Shown here: in pieces, positions 1 to 7,838 of the stretch
How positions within the stretch are numbered: position 1 is the stretch's first letter
How the letters are laid out: the number at the start of each line of letters is the position of its first letter
Notes under the pieces: generated by a model
Told to the model about the DNA's origin: nothing
Database searches by the model: none
Seen by the model: only the letters and a program-made list of their open reading frames with translations
Program-made: the position numbers and the translations under genes
Source of the DNA: Microbacterium sp. MYb66
Lineage (GTDB): Bacteria; Actinomycetota; Actinomycetes; Actinomycetales; Microbacteriaceae
Reading direction: 5' to 3'
Length of the DNA stretch: 64,000 nucleotides
Assembly (NCBI RefSeq): GCF_002979435.1
Contig: NZ_PCOV01000003.1
Location: forward strand, 496,001-560,000

Positions 1-216
1 CTCGCCGGCGGACTCGTCAACACCAGCCAGCAGATCGGCGGCGCGATCGGGCTGGCGGTGCTCGGCACGGTCGCCGGCCTGCGCACCGCCGCGCTGTCGG
101 CCGAGGGGGTATCGTCTGCGGGGGCGCTCACCGGCGGATTCTCCTGGCTCTTCCTCGGGGCGGCAGGACTGGCGGCGCTCGGAGCAGGGATCGTCGCGCT
201 CTGGCGTCGCGACTGA
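1..216 (+). CDS. MFS drug-exporter C-terminus (partial)
   Basis: Only the last 71 codons are in the window; the 5' end lies upstream. The visible piece holds an amphipathic segment with NTSQQIGGAIG followed by hydrophobic stretches, then a Gly/Ala-rich final membrane helix ending in WRRD. The NTSQQIGGAIG-type motif near the C-terminus is typical of 14-TM DHA2 (EmrB/QacA) proton antiporters, which export drugs or metabolites across the cytoplasmic membrane. Substrate cannot be inferred. The family call rests on this short motif and the hydrophobicity only. Confidence 0.7.
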   Translation, partial: LAGGLVNTSQQIGGAIGLAVLGTVAGLRTAALSAEGVSSAGALTGGFSWLFLGAAGLAALGAGIVALWRRD

Positions 217-401
217 GGCCGCTCACGGGTCACTCCATTTGAAGTGAGAGCGATATGCCATGTCCTGATTGCTGATCATCGCGATAATGACAAGTGATAG
301 ACGGTCAACGATTTCCATTCTGCTCTCAGATTTGGAGCGGATGCCGCGATGGGCGGATACTTCTGGCATCCGGACCGCCCCCACTCGGCCGGGGAATCGA
401 C

Positions 402-1172
402 ATGCAGACCTCCTTTTCGCTTACGCCAGGAACGACCATCGCCATCGTCGGCGGCGGCCGTCTCGGACGCGTGCTCGCGCGGTCGCTGCGTGCGGCGGGA
501 CTCGACGTCCTCGGCCCCCTCCGACGCGATCAGTCGATGCCGAATGCCGACATCGCGCTGCTCTGCGTCCCGGACTCCGCCATCCCTGCGGTCGCATTCG
601 TGGCACGGCCGCATGCGCGGCTCGTCGGACACGTCTCCGGCGCCACTCCGCTCGACGACGTCGACTTCAGCCTCCACCCGCTGCAGACCTTCACCGGCAC
701 GGAGACGCCCGAGGTGTTCCACGGCATCGGCGCCGCGGTCGCCGGCCGCACCGACGACGCCCGCGCCGTGGCCGAGCAGCTGGCGCGGGCTCTGGGTGCT
801 CGTCCGTTCGCAGTCGACGACGAGCACCGCGCGAGCTATCACGCGGCGGCATCCTTCGCCTCGAACTTCGTGCTGACGGTGCTCGAGGCGGCGGAGCAGC
901 TCGCGGTGGCTGCCGGCATCCCCGAGGGCGACGCTCGCGAACTCCTCGCTCCGCTCGTCGGTCGCACCGTCGAGAACTGGACCGCTGCCGGAGCCGGGAG
1001 CGCCCTCACCGGACCCATCGCCCGAGGAGACGAGGCGACCGTCGCACGTCAAAGAGCGGCGGCCGGAGAGCTCGACCTCCAGGAGCTGTTCGACGCCCTC
1101 GCGACCGCCACCCGCGCCATCGCCGCCCGCCCTGCCTCCGTCGCCCGCACGCCCGAGGAGTCCACGGAATGA
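402..1172 (+). CDS. Rossmann-like/DUF2520 protein, possible ketopantoate reductase
   Basis: A 256-residue protein with an N-terminal dinucleotide-binding motif (VGGGRLGRVLA, about residues 11-22) and a C-terminal helical DUF2520 half that resembles 6-phosphogluconate/ketopantoate reductase C-domains. ATG 402 is preferred because GGGGA lies 6 nt upstream and the Rossmann strand follows directly; an in-frame ATG at 294 would add a tail with no resemblance to the family. Its last four bases overlap the panC start (ATGA), so the two are translationally coupled. No panE or ilvC lies in this operon, which makes it a candidate NADPH-dependent ketopantoate reductase. That role is inferred from linkage, not shown. 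Confidence 0.8.
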   Translation: MQTSFSLTPGTTIAIVGGGRLGRVLARSLRAAGLDVLGPLRRDQSMPNADIALLCVPDSAIPAVAFVARPHARLVGHVSGATPLDDVDFSLHPLQTFTGTETPEVFHGIGAAVAGRTDDARAVAEQLARALGARPFAVDDEHRASYHAAASFASNFVLTVLEAAEQLAVAAGIPEGDARELLAPLVGRTVENWTAAGAGSALTGPIARGDEATVARQRAAAGELDLQELFDALATATRAIAARPASVARTPEESTE

Positions 1173-2053
1173 GAATCCTCCGCACGATTCCCGAGGTCCG
1201 CGCCGCGGTCGAGGAAGCGCGGTCCGCCGGCGGCACGGTCGGGCTCGTGCCCACGATGGGCGCCTTCCACGACGGGCACCTCTCGCTCATGCGCGCGGCG
1301 CGCGCGGCATCCGATCTCGTCGTCGTCTCGCTCTTCGTCAACCCGACCCAGTTCGCCGCGAACGAAGACCTCAGCACCTACCCCCGCGATGAAGACCGCG
1401 ACGCGGCGCTCGCCGAAGCCGAGGGCGTCGACATCCTGTTCGCCCCCTCGGCATCCGAGATCTACCCCGAGGGGTTCGCGACGAGCATCCACGTCGCCGG
1501 CCTCACCGACGTGCTCGACGGCGCGAGCCGAGGGGCGCACCACTTCGACGGCGTCGCCACGGTGGTCACCAAGCTGTTCGGGATCGTCCGGCCGGATGCG
1601 GCGTACTTCGGGCAGAAGGATGCGCAGCAGGTGCTGGTCGTCCGCCGCGTCGTACGCGATCTCGACCTCGACGTGCGGATCGTCGCGTGCCCGATCGTGC
1701 GGGAGCCGGACGGGCTCGCGATGAGCTCGCGCAACGTCTACCTGGATCCGGATGCTCGCGCGCAGGCGACCGCGCTGAACCGGGCGCTCGACGCGGCGGC
1801 TGCGGCGTTCGAGGCGGGGGAGCGCGACGGTGACGCCATCCTCGCTGCCGCTCACCACGTGCTCCTCGGCGCCGGCATCGCGCCCGAATACCTCGAACTC
1901 CGCGATGCCGAGACGCTGGAGCCCGCGGCCCGCGTCGAACGCGACACCCTCCTCGCCGTCGCCGCACGCGTCGGTGCCGCCCGGCTGATCGACAACCACG
2001 TGCTGAGCGTGACCGACGCCCCGACCCCCATCGACGAGAGAGGCGACGCCTGA
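1169..2053 (+). CDS. panC: pantoate--beta-alanine ligase
   Basis: PanC condenses D-pantoate with beta-alanine using ATP to make pantothenate, the last step before CoA synthesis. The 294-residue product has the usual length and motifs: [10 protein letters not shown] near residue 28 (HIGH-like nucleotide site), [14 protein letters not shown] and the KMSKS-like SSRNVYL. ATG 1169 overlaps the preceding stop by ATGA and puts [11 protein letters not shown] at the N-terminus, as in known PanC; the open frame extends upstream but out of frame with a real gene. Its stop shares one base with the panD start (TGATG). Confidence 0.97.
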   Translation: MRILRTIPEVRAAVEEARSAGGTVGLVPTMGAFHDGHLSLMRAARAASDLVVVSLFVNPTQFAANEDLSTYPRDEDRDAALAEAEGVDILFAPSASEIYPEGFATSIHVAGLTDVLDGASRGAHHFDGVATVVTKLFGIVRPDAAYFGQKDAQQVLVVRRVVRDLDLDVRIVACPIVREPDGLAMSSRNVYLDPDARAQATALNRALDAAAAAFEAGERDGDAILAAAHHVLLGAGIAPEYLELRDAETLEPAARVERDTLLAVAARVGAARLIDNHVLSVTDAPTPIDERGDA

Positions 2054-2445
2054 TGCGACGCACCATGCTGAAGTCGAAGATCCACCGCGCGACCGTCACT
2101 GCGAGCGATCTGCATTACGTCGGATCGATCACGATCGACCCGGATCTGCTCGAGGCCGCCGACATCCTCCCCCACGAGCAGGTGCACGTCGTCGACGTCG
2201 ACAACGGCGCCCGCTTCGAGACGTACACGCTGGCGGGGGAACGCGGATCCGGCGTCATCCAGGTCAACGGCGCCGCCGCCCGCCTCGTGCACACCGGAGA
2301 CACGGTCATCGTCATCTCCTATGCCGACTACTCGCGCGAAGACCTCGCGACCTACGAGCCGGTGGTGGTGCACGTCGACCGCGGGAACACGATCATCCAG
2401 GTCGACGACGCCGTCGACCGTCTGCTGACGGAGGTCACCGCATGA
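2053..2445 (+). CDS. panD: aspartate 1-decarboxylase proenzyme
   Basis: PanD decarboxylates L-aspartate to beta-alanine, feeding PanC. It is made as a pro-protein that cleaves itself between Gly24 and Ser25 to give the pyruvoyl cofactor. HYVGSITID places G24-S25 exactly at the E. coli position, and the N-terminus [12 protein letters not shown] fits the family. Its 130 residues are close to the usual length of about 126-140. It is coupled to panC by a one-base overlap and to panB by ATGA, so beta-alanine and pantoate branches are co-expressed. Confidence 0.97.
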   Translation: MRRTMLKSKIHRATVTASDLHYVGSITIDPDLLEAADILPHEQVHVVDVDNGARFETYTLAGERGSGVIQVNGAAARLVHTGDTVIVISYADYSREDLATYEPVVVHVDRGNTIIQVDDAVDRLLTEVTA

Positions 2446-3311
2446 GCGCCCACGCTGCTCCGCGGAAGCGCGTTACCCTCGCCGCGCTCGCCGCGAAGAA
2501 GGATGCCCGCGAACCGCTCGTGATGGTCACCGCCTACGACCACCCCAGCGCGCAGATCGCCGAGGCCGCGGGCGTCGACATCGTGCTCGTGGGCGACTCG
2601 GCCGCGATGACCGTGCTCGGCTACGACAGCACCGTGCCCGTCACCGTCGATGAGATGCTCATGCTGACCAAAGCCGTGCGGCGCGGCCTGACGGTGCCGC
2701 TGCTCGTCGGCGACCTGCCGTTCGGTTCGTACGAGGCGTCGGACGAGCTCGCCGTCGCGACCGCGCAGCGCTTCGTCAAGGAGGCCGGGTGCGACCTCGT
2801 GAAGATCGAGCGCGGCGGTACGACCGTCGATCGCGCGAGGGCGCTCGTGCAGGCCGGCATCCCGGTCGTCGGACACGTCGGACTCACCCCGCAGACCGCG
2901 ACGGCGCTCGGCGGCTATCGCGCGCAGGGACGCACGGCCGACGCCGCCCTCGCCGTGATCGACGACGCCCTCGCGCTGCAGGATGCCGGATGCTCGATGC
3001 TCGTCGTCGAGGCGGTGCCCTCCGAGGTGACCGCGGCACTCGTGCCCCTGCTCGACATCCCCGTGATCGGCATCGGAGCCGGGGCGGATGCCGACGGCCA
3101 GGTGCTCGTGTTCCACGACCTGCTCGGTCTCTACGAAGGCGGCGCGGCCAAGTTCGTCAAGCGTTACGCCGACCTGCGCGGTGCCGCGATCGCGGGCGTC
3201 GAGGCGTATGCGGACGAGGTGCGCGGCGGCGTGTATCCCGCGGCCGAGCACGGGTATTCGATGCCGGAGGGGGAGGCCGTGCGGCTCGGGGAGTTGCTGG
3301 CGGGGCGCTGA
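2442..3311 (+). CDS. panB: 3-methyl-2-oxobutanoate hydroxymethyltransferase
   Basis: PanB transfers a hydroxymethyl group from 5,10-methylene-THF to alpha-ketoisovalerate, making ketopantoate. The 289-residue TIM-barrel protein shows the Mg-binding and substrate motifs [36 protein letters not shown], the catalytic Glu in VVEAVP, and IGIGAG near residue 208. It is the last gene of the pantothenate operon, overlapping panD by ATGA. It converges on the minus-strand XRE gene 115 bp away; no clear hairpin terminator was found in that gap. Confidence 0.97.
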   Translation: MSAHAAPRKRVTLAALAAKKDAREPLVMVTAYDHPSAQIAEAAGVDIVLVGDSAAMTVLGYDSTVPVTVDEMLMLTKAVRRGLTVPLLVGDLPFGSYEASDELAVATAQRFVKEAGCDLVKIERGGTTVDRARALVQAGIPVVGHVGLTPQTATALGGYRAQGRTADAALAVIDDALALQDAGCSMLVVEAVPSEVTAALVPLLDIPVIGIGAGADADGQVLVFHDLLGLYEGGAAKFVKRYADLRGAAIAGVEAYADEVRGGVYPAAEHGYSMPEGEAVRLGELLAGR

Positions 3312-3426
3312 CGTGGTTCGTGGATAAGTACGAAGGTGAGCCGTCTGGTGGAGCGGTGCGGCCGTCGGACATGACCGGACTCTTGCCGTTGCCTGTCTGG
3401 AACGGACCTTGCGGCGCGGGAAAGGA

Positions 3427-3660
3427 TCACTCCTGCGAGGCAGGGCCCGCCGCTGCTTCGGCCTCCCAGCGCAGCAGGTCGCCGGGCTGACAGTCGAGCA
3501 CCTCGCACAGGGCGTCGAGGGTCGTGAAGCGCACCGCCTTCGCGCGCCCGTTCTTCAGTACCGCGAGATTCGTCGGAGTGATGCCGATGCGGTCGGCCAG
3601 CTCGCCGACACTCATCTTCCGCCGCGCCATCATCACGTCGATGTCGACCACGACGGGCAT
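3427..3660 (-). CDS. XRE-family HTH regulator (YozG-like)
   Basis: A 77-residue protein that is almost entirely one Cro/C1-type helix-turn-helix: MSVGELADRIGITPTNLAVLKNG (first part of the HTH at about residues 16-38) followed by the conserved TLDALCEVLDCQPGDLL. Small regulators of this type commonly sit next to DUF2975 membrane proteins, as here; the start codon shares one base with the stop of the DUF2975 gene, so the two are made together. It probably represses or tunes its own operon. The C-terminal tail (AEAAAGPASQE) is disordered-looking. Confidence 0.88.
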   Translation of the reverse strand: MPVVVDIDVMMARRKMSVGELADRIGITPTNLAVLKNGRAKAVRFTTLDALCEVLDCQPGDLLRWEAEAAAGPASQE

Positions 3661-4148
3661 CAGATCACCTCGTTGTCGAGCTCGGAACGCAGCGACCTCG
3701 CCTCGGCCTCACGATCGATCGCCTGCCGCAGCAGCGTCTTCATCACGACGACGAGCAGCGCCATCCCGGCGAGCACCACCCCGGCGCCGCCGATCAGCGC
3801 CACGAGACCCGGTGCCGTCGACCCGGGCGCCAGCAGCGCCGCGAGAATCCACGTGAGCGCGGCGGCGGCGAGGATCGCGCCGATGATCACGTTCACGTAC
3901 CGGAACGACGACTCCGAGAAGATCGAACCGCGGCGCACCTTCGTCAGCAGCATCCACACGCACACGCCGAACACCTGGAGCGTCGCGACACCGAGGACCA
4001 CGAGCGACACGAGGGCGATCCGACCCCACAGCTCCTCCGCGCCGAGATCCAGCCACAGCAGGGGCACGATCAGCGCCTGGACCACCACGGAGCCGAGCAG
4101 CGCGATCGCGATCACGACCCGCAGCACGATGATCGTCGCTTTACTCAT
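3660..4148 (-). CDS. DUF2975 family membrane protein
   Basis: A 162-residue integral membrane protein with four predicted hydrophobic segments, starting at about residues 9-33, 45-68, 84-108 and 112-135, and a charged C-terminal tail (AIDREAEARSLRSELDNEVI). This layout is that of DUF2975, whose members pair with small XRE regulators. The biochemical function of the family is unknown to me; a membrane sensor or anti-regulator for the downstream HTH partner is a guess. First gene of a two-gene unit. The 93 bp upstream separates it from another XRE gene on the same strand. Confidence 0.8.
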   Translation of the reverse strand: MSKATIIVLRVVIAIALLGSVVVQALIVPLLWLDLGAEELWGRIALVSLVVLGVATLQVFGVCVWMLLTKVRRGSIFSESSFRYVNVIIGAILAAAALTWILAALLAPGSTAPGLVALIGGAGVVLAGMALLVVVMKTLLRQAIDREAEARSLRSELDNEVI

Positions 4149-4241
4149 GACGTCGCCTTTCGTCGAAGAACAACAGGAATCTATCGTTAATCGTTCGATG
4201 GGGCAATGTCGAAGAGGCGTGCGGCGGGGTGCGACCGCGGG

Positions 4242-4523
4242 TCAGGAAGCGATGCGACCCGGCTGGGCCTCTCCGGCCTGTGGGCCGATCTCGGCCCACA
4301 CGGCATCCAGGGAGATCTCCAGCACCTCCGCGATCGCGGCGATCGTCGAGAACGCGGGGGTGGCCACGCGTCCGGACTCGATCTTGCGCAGGGTCTCGGG
4401 GGAGATGCCGGCGTCCAGTGCGACGCTCAGCATCGAACGCTCGCCGCGCGCCTGTCGCAGCAGGGATCCGAGACGCTCGCCGCGCTCGATTTCGACGGGG
4501 GTGAGCGGCATCCGGACCATCAT
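4242..4523 (-). CDS. XRE-family HTH regulator divergent from map
   Basis: About 93 residues with a single Cro/C1 HTH: ERLGSLLRQARGERSMLSVALDAGISPETLRKIESGR region followed by AFSTIAAIAEVLEISLDAVWAEI. It probably represses the short intergenic region shared with map. I chose the ATG at 4523 because a TAGTAT -10 box on the minus strand (4536-4531) sits exactly 7 nt upstream, the leaderless spacing used by other genes here. An ATG at 4532 would lie inside that -10 box and add three residues. It is longer than the other small XRE protein nearby and not closely similar to it. Confidence 0.85.
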   Translation of the reverse strand: MMVRMPLTPVEIERGERLGSLLRQARGERSMLSVALDAGISPETLRKIESGRVATPAFSTIAAIAEVLEISLDAVWAEIGPQAGEAQPGRIAS

Positions 4524-4530
4524 GATGCCC

Positions 4531-4563
4531 ATACTAATACCGGGATAGTATTACCGGGATAGT
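4531..4563. promoter_or_regulatory. divergent -10 boxes with twin operator repeat
   Basis: ATACTA (4531-4536) and TAGTAT (4546-4551) form a 6-bp inverted repeat with a 9-bp spacer. Read outward each is a good -10 hexamer, one for the leftward XRE gene and one for map. A 12-bp direct repeat, TACCGGGATAGT, occurs at 4538-4549 and 4552-4563, period 14. The second copy covers the map start-site region. This looks like a compact operator for the adjacent XRE regulator. The repeats are seen directly; regulator identity is inferred. Confidence 0.6.
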
Positions 4564-4587
4564 TATCGGACACGCGGAGAGAAGCCC

Positions 4588-5370
4588 ATGATCGAGATCC
4601 TGACCGCAGACGAGCTCACCCGAGCGAGAGGCGCCGGCGCGCTCGTCGGCGACATCCTGCAGACGCTCAAGAGTCGCGCCACGGTCGGGGTGAACCTGCT
4701 CGACCTCGATCGCTGGACCCAGCAGATGATCGCGGATGCCGGTGCCGAGTCCTGCTACGTCGACTACGCGCCGTCCTTCGGCAGCGGCCCCTTCGGCCAC
4801 TACGTCTGCACCGCCGTGAACGACGCCGTGCTGCACGGCATGCCGCACGACTACCGGCTCGCCGACGGAGATCTGCTCACGCTCGACCTCGCGGTCACCC
4901 TGCGCGGCATCTCGGCCGATGCGGCCATCAGCTTCGTGGTCGGCGGAACCCCGGCGCCCGAAGACCTCGCCATGATCGCGACCACCGAGCGCGCCCTCGC
5001 CGCCGGAATCGCCGCGGCCCGGCCCGGAGCCCGCATCGGCGACCTCTCGCACGCGATCGGCTCGGTCCTGAGCGCGGCGGGCTACGCGATCAACCTCGAG
5101 TTCGGCGGCCACGGCATCGGCTCGACCATGCACCAGGATCCGCACGTCGCGAACGACGGACGCCCGGGTCGCGGCTACAAGCTCCGCCCCGGACTCCTGC
5201 TCGCCCTCGAGCCGTGGGTCATGGCCGACACCGACGTGCTCCGCACCGACGCCGACGGGTGGACCCTGCGGAGCGCGACCGGATGCCGCACCGCCCACAG
5301 CGAGCACACGATCGCGATCACGGAGGACGGCGCGGAGATCCTGACCCTGCCGACAGGACGCGCCGCCTGA
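4588..5370 (+). CDS. map: type I methionine aminopeptidase
   Basis: MetAP removes the initiator methionine from nascent proteins using a dinuclear metal centre. The 260-residue product has the full type I core: VLHGMP (substrate His), the first Asp ligand in LLTLDLAV, the second in ISADAAISF, His in GGHGIGSTMHQDPHV, Glu in LALEPWV and Glu in EHTIAITE. GGAGAGAAG precedes ATG 4588. Actinobacteria often carry more than one map; this copy, divergent from an XRE gene and outside the usual secY-adk-map cluster, is probably the accessory one. Confidence 0.93.
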   Translation: MIEILTADELTRARGAGALVGDILQTLKSRATVGVNLLDLDRWTQQMIADAGAESCYVDYAPSFGSGPFGHYVCTAVNDAVLHGMPHDYRLADGDLLTLDLAVTLRGISADAAISFVVGGTPAPEDLAMIATTERALAAGIAAARPGARIGDLSHAIGSVLSAAGYAINLEFGGHGIGSTMHQDPHVANDGRPGRGYKLRPGLLLALEPWVMADTDVLRTDADGWTLRSATGCRTAHSEHTIAITEDGAEILTLPTGRAA

Positions 5371-5409
5371 GCAGGACGGGCGGGACGCGCGGGACCGGCA
5401 GGGCGAGCC

Positions 5410-6912
5410 CTACCGCAGCACGAGCCCGATCTCGAAGGACCGCCGCCACGGCAGCGTGAGCGCCTCGATGCGCACGTCGTCGGCCGGGAGCATCGACTCC
5501 AGCAGCGTCGTCAGCTCCTCGTGGATGACGCGCTCCGCGGTCGCGACGAGTGCGTCGTCGGCCATCGGGTAGATGTCGGGGAAGAGCGAGGGGCCCGTGT
5601 CGGTGCGCACGACCGCCTGGTACGCGAAGTCGTCGAGCAGGCGCGTGAGCAGCGCGATGCGGGCGGCCCGAGCATCGAACGAACCCGTCGCACGGCCGAC
5701 CACCCCGGCGGCCGCGACCGCGACCACACTGCCGAGCGTGTTGCCGGCCGTGTTCCAGCCGCCGAACGCCTCGAGCCGACCGAGCAGTCCTGCCTCCGCG
5801 AGCGCGCGCACGAGCGCCTCGTCCGCGCCGTTCGGGTAGCGCACGTCGGCGAGAGCCACGTGCTCCCCGGCATCCAGCCGCTCCCGGACCAGAGCGACGG
5901 TGCCGGCCACGGCATCCTGATCGACGGCATCCGGCCGGCCGCGGAACATGTCGTGGCGGTCGGGATCCGGCGCGTGCAGGACGAGCGTGATGTCGCCGCC
6001 CTCCGTCACCTCGGCGGCACCGGCGGCGCGGATCTGTCGGCTCGCCGACGCCGCGAGCGACATGTTCTCGTACGGCGGGATGCGCGTCATCCCCTCGGCG
6101 TCCGCGCACGCGACCGAGAACGACGCGGTCACGTCGGCGTTCGCGGCCAGGGCTCGGGCCACCAGTGCTGCTCCCACCTCATCCGCGCCGGGGTACATCA
6201 GCACGTTCCGCCCCGAGGGCAGCATCCGCATCCAGTGCCGCAGCCACACCTGCTCGGCGCTTCCGGCGGCGAACGGCGCGGTGTCGTCGGCGGTGATCGC
6301 GAGGAAGTCGAGCGTCGCATCCTCGACGAGAGCGAGCGTCGACAGGTTCGCGATGTGGTTCCGCAGTCGGCGGGTCGAGTAGTCCGAGACGATCTCGGCC
6401 GGCACCGGCGTGAGGTCGGACAGCGGCAGCACGTCGGGTTCGTCGAGCAGCCGGTGCGCGTCGCCGCCGAGCGCGTGGATCTCCTTGCCGTGCGTCGTCC
6501 AGTACTCCGGCTCTTCGGCGGCCGAGTACGAGTTGCTCGCGCGGGTCACCAGCGAGACGGCCGAGATCGGCAGCTCGGGTCGGCGCCGGCGGACCTCGCG
6601 CAGCACATCGAGGCGCGTCAGCACGTCGCGCGTGGTGTCGTCGCTCGTCCGGCTCGCGATGAGTCCGCCGTAGAGCAGCATGTCGACGGACACGACGAGG
6701 TGCACGGTGGCGGGGTCGGCAGCGCGTTCGAGCAGCCATGCGCCCAGGGCCGTCGCATCTCCGGCCTTCCGGTACGAGGGCAGGATCTCGGTGGGCGGCA
6801 CGTCGAGCGTCACGCCCGCGACGGCGGCGACGTCGCCGGGGAGCCGCACGTTCACCGGTCGATCGTCGAGCGGGAGGAGGGCGATGCGCGGACGCAGGGT
6901 CGGGTCGGACAC
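5410..6912 (-). CDS. DUF4127 family protein
   Basis: About 500 residues beginning with RIALLPLDDRPVN, the hallmark of DUF4127. Other conserved-looking stretches are SVDMLLYGGLIASR, SVDMLL/LVTRASNSYS, ITADDTAPF, YPGADEVG, DVRYPNGAD and EAFGGWNTAGNTLGS. No signal peptide or membrane helix is evident, so it is probably cytoplasmic. The function is unknown. GTG 6912 is preferred because GAAAGG lies 10 nt upstream; an ATG at 6930 would place the GAAAGG inside the gene. It follows the gntR gene on the same strand, divergent from an ABC importer and nanE/nanK, which ties it to amino-sugar metabolism. Confidence 0.85.
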   Translation of the reverse strand: MSDPTLRPRIALLPLDDRPVNVRLPGDVAAVAGVTLDVPPTEILPSYRKAGDATALGAWLLERAADPATVHLVVSVDMLLYGGLIASRTSDDTTRDVLTRLDVLREVRRRRPELPISAVSLVTRASNSYSAAEEPEYWTTHGKEIHALGGDAHRLLDEPDVLPLSDLTPVPAEIVSDYSTRRLRNHIANLSTLALVEDATLDFLAITADDTAPFAAGSAEQVWLRHWMRMLPSGRNVLMYPGADEVGAALVARALAANADVTASFSVACADAEGMTRIPPYENMSLAASASRQIRAAGAAEVTEGGDITLVLHAPDPDRHDMFRGRPDAVDQDAVAGTVALVRERLDAGEHVALADVRYPNGADEALVRALAEAGLLGRLEAFGGWNTAGNTLGSVVAVAAAGVVGRATGSFDARAARIALLTRLLDDFAYQAVVRTDTGPSLFPDIYPMADDALVATAERVIHEELTTLLESMLPADDVRIEALTLPWRRSFEIGLVLR

Positions 6913-6984
6913 GGCGGGACAGCCTTTCATCGGGAGGAGAGAGCGGGAGGGGCGGATCGGAATCCGGACCAGGGCGGGGACGGT

Positions 6985-7701
6985 TCAGGGGCGGGAGATG
7001 GAGACCAGATACGAGTACCGGTCGCCGCGGTACACCGACTCGGCGTACTCGATCGGGCGGCTGCGGGCGTCGTAGGTCGTGCGCTTGACCAGGAACGCCG
7101 GCGAGAAGGGCGGCGTCTGCAGGGCGGCCGCCTGCTCCTCGTCGAGCACGACCGCGTGGATCTCCTGGTCGGCGCGGACTGCCGCGATGCCGAAGCGGGT
7201 GCGCAGATCGTCGTACAGCGAGTCGCCGACGATGCCGTCTTCGAGTCCCGGCACGGCGTCGGCCGCGATCGAGCAGACCTCGAGGCAGATCGGGATGTCG
7301 TCGGCGGTGCGCACGCGGCGGATCCGGACGACCGGCGACTGCGGGCTCAGGTTCAGCGCATATCCGGCGGTCTGGCCGGCGGATGCCGTCGCCACGTCGA
7401 CCGACAGCGAACCGGGTCGCATGTTGCGCGTGTGCATGTCTTCGGAGAACGAGGTGAGCTCGAAGGTCTTGCTGATGCGGGAGGCGCTCACGAAGGTGCC
7501 GGCGCCCTGGAGGCGGTAGACCAGGCCGTCGCGCTCCAGTTCGTCGAGGGCGCGGCGCACGGTCTGCCGGTTGACCTCGAGCGACTCGGCGAGATCCCGC
7601 TCGGTGGGCAGCTTCTCGTGCGGGGCGAGGCCCTGCTGGATGACCTCTTCCAGATGCCGCCGCACCCGTTCGTGCTTCGTCACACCCTCGATCGACGACA
7701 T
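6985..7701 (-). CDS. GntR/HutC-family regulator with UTRA domain
   Basis: A 238-residue regulator. Residues about 10-75 form the winged HTH (LPTERDLAESLEVNRQTVRRALDELERDGLVYRLQGAGTF region), and about 95-235 a UTRA effector domain (VRIRRVRTADDIPICLEVCSI; ending in YRGDRYSYLVSI). UTRA domains of this group usually bind phosphorylated sugars, so GlcNAc-6-P or ManNAc-6-P is a plausible inducer given nanE/nanK opposite. It probably controls both its own unit (with the DUF4127 gene) and the divergent ABC/nan operon through the two palindromes at 7722-7738 and 7788-7803. Confidence 0.92.
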   Translation of the reverse strand: MSSIEGVTKHERVRRHLEEVIQQGLAPHEKLPTERDLAESLEVNRQTVRRALDELERDGLVYRLQGAGTFVSASRISKTFELTSFSEDMHTRNMRPGSLSVDVATASAGQTAGYALNLSPQSPVVRIRRVRTADDIPICLEVCSIAADAVPGLEDGIVGDSLYDDLRTRFGIAAVRADQEIHAVVLDEEQAAALQTPPFSPAFLVKRTTYDARSRPIEYAESVYRGDRYSYLVSISRP

Positions 7702-7721
7702 GTCATCCCTCCCGTTTGCCC

Positions 7722-7738
7722 ATTTGGACTAACCCAAT
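7722..7738. promoter_or_regulatory. GntR operator, site 1
   Basis: ATTTGGACTAACCCAAT contains a palindromic core TTGG-ACTAAC-CCAA. It matches site 2 in arms and spacing (TTGG, six bases, CCAA). It sits just upstream of the -35 of the ABC operon and 21 bp upstream of the gntR start codon, where it would block the gntR promoter. Confidence 0.65.
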
Positions 7739-7739
7739 C

Positions 7740-7768
7740 TTGACGATCACGCCCAGATGTGTCAATGT
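7740..7768 (+). promoter_or_regulatory. promoter of the ABC/nan operon
   Basis: TTGACG (7740-7745), 17 bp, then CAATGT (7763-7768): a plausible sigma-A promoter with a predicted start near 7775. It lies between the two GntR palindromes, so the regulator could bridge or roadblock it. Strength and start site are inferred. Confidence 0.5.
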
Positions 7769-7787
7769 CTGTTCTCAGCGGTTCCGA

Positions 7788-7803
7788 ATTGGTCTATTCC
7801 AAT
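7788..7803. promoter_or_regulatory. GntR operator, site 2
   Basis: ATTGGTCTATTCCAAT has inverted arms ATTGG/CCAAT around six bases. Its centre is 65 bp from that of site 1, about six helical turns, which would allow looping. It lies just downstream of the predicted transcription start of the ABC operon, a classic repressor position. Confidence 0.65.
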
Positions 7804-7838
7804 CCTTTTGCAAGGTCAATGATGAGCGGAGAACTCCC

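Noticed and set aside
269..1168. In-frame upstream extension of panC
   Set aside because: The extension is out of frame with the DUF2520 gene and has an Arg-rich nonsense composition; panC starts at 1169 by overlap and motif position.
5521..7743. Plus-strand open frame (740 codons) opposite the DUF4127 and gntR genes
   Set aside because: It crosses two real genes and the operator region, and its product has no recognisable domain.
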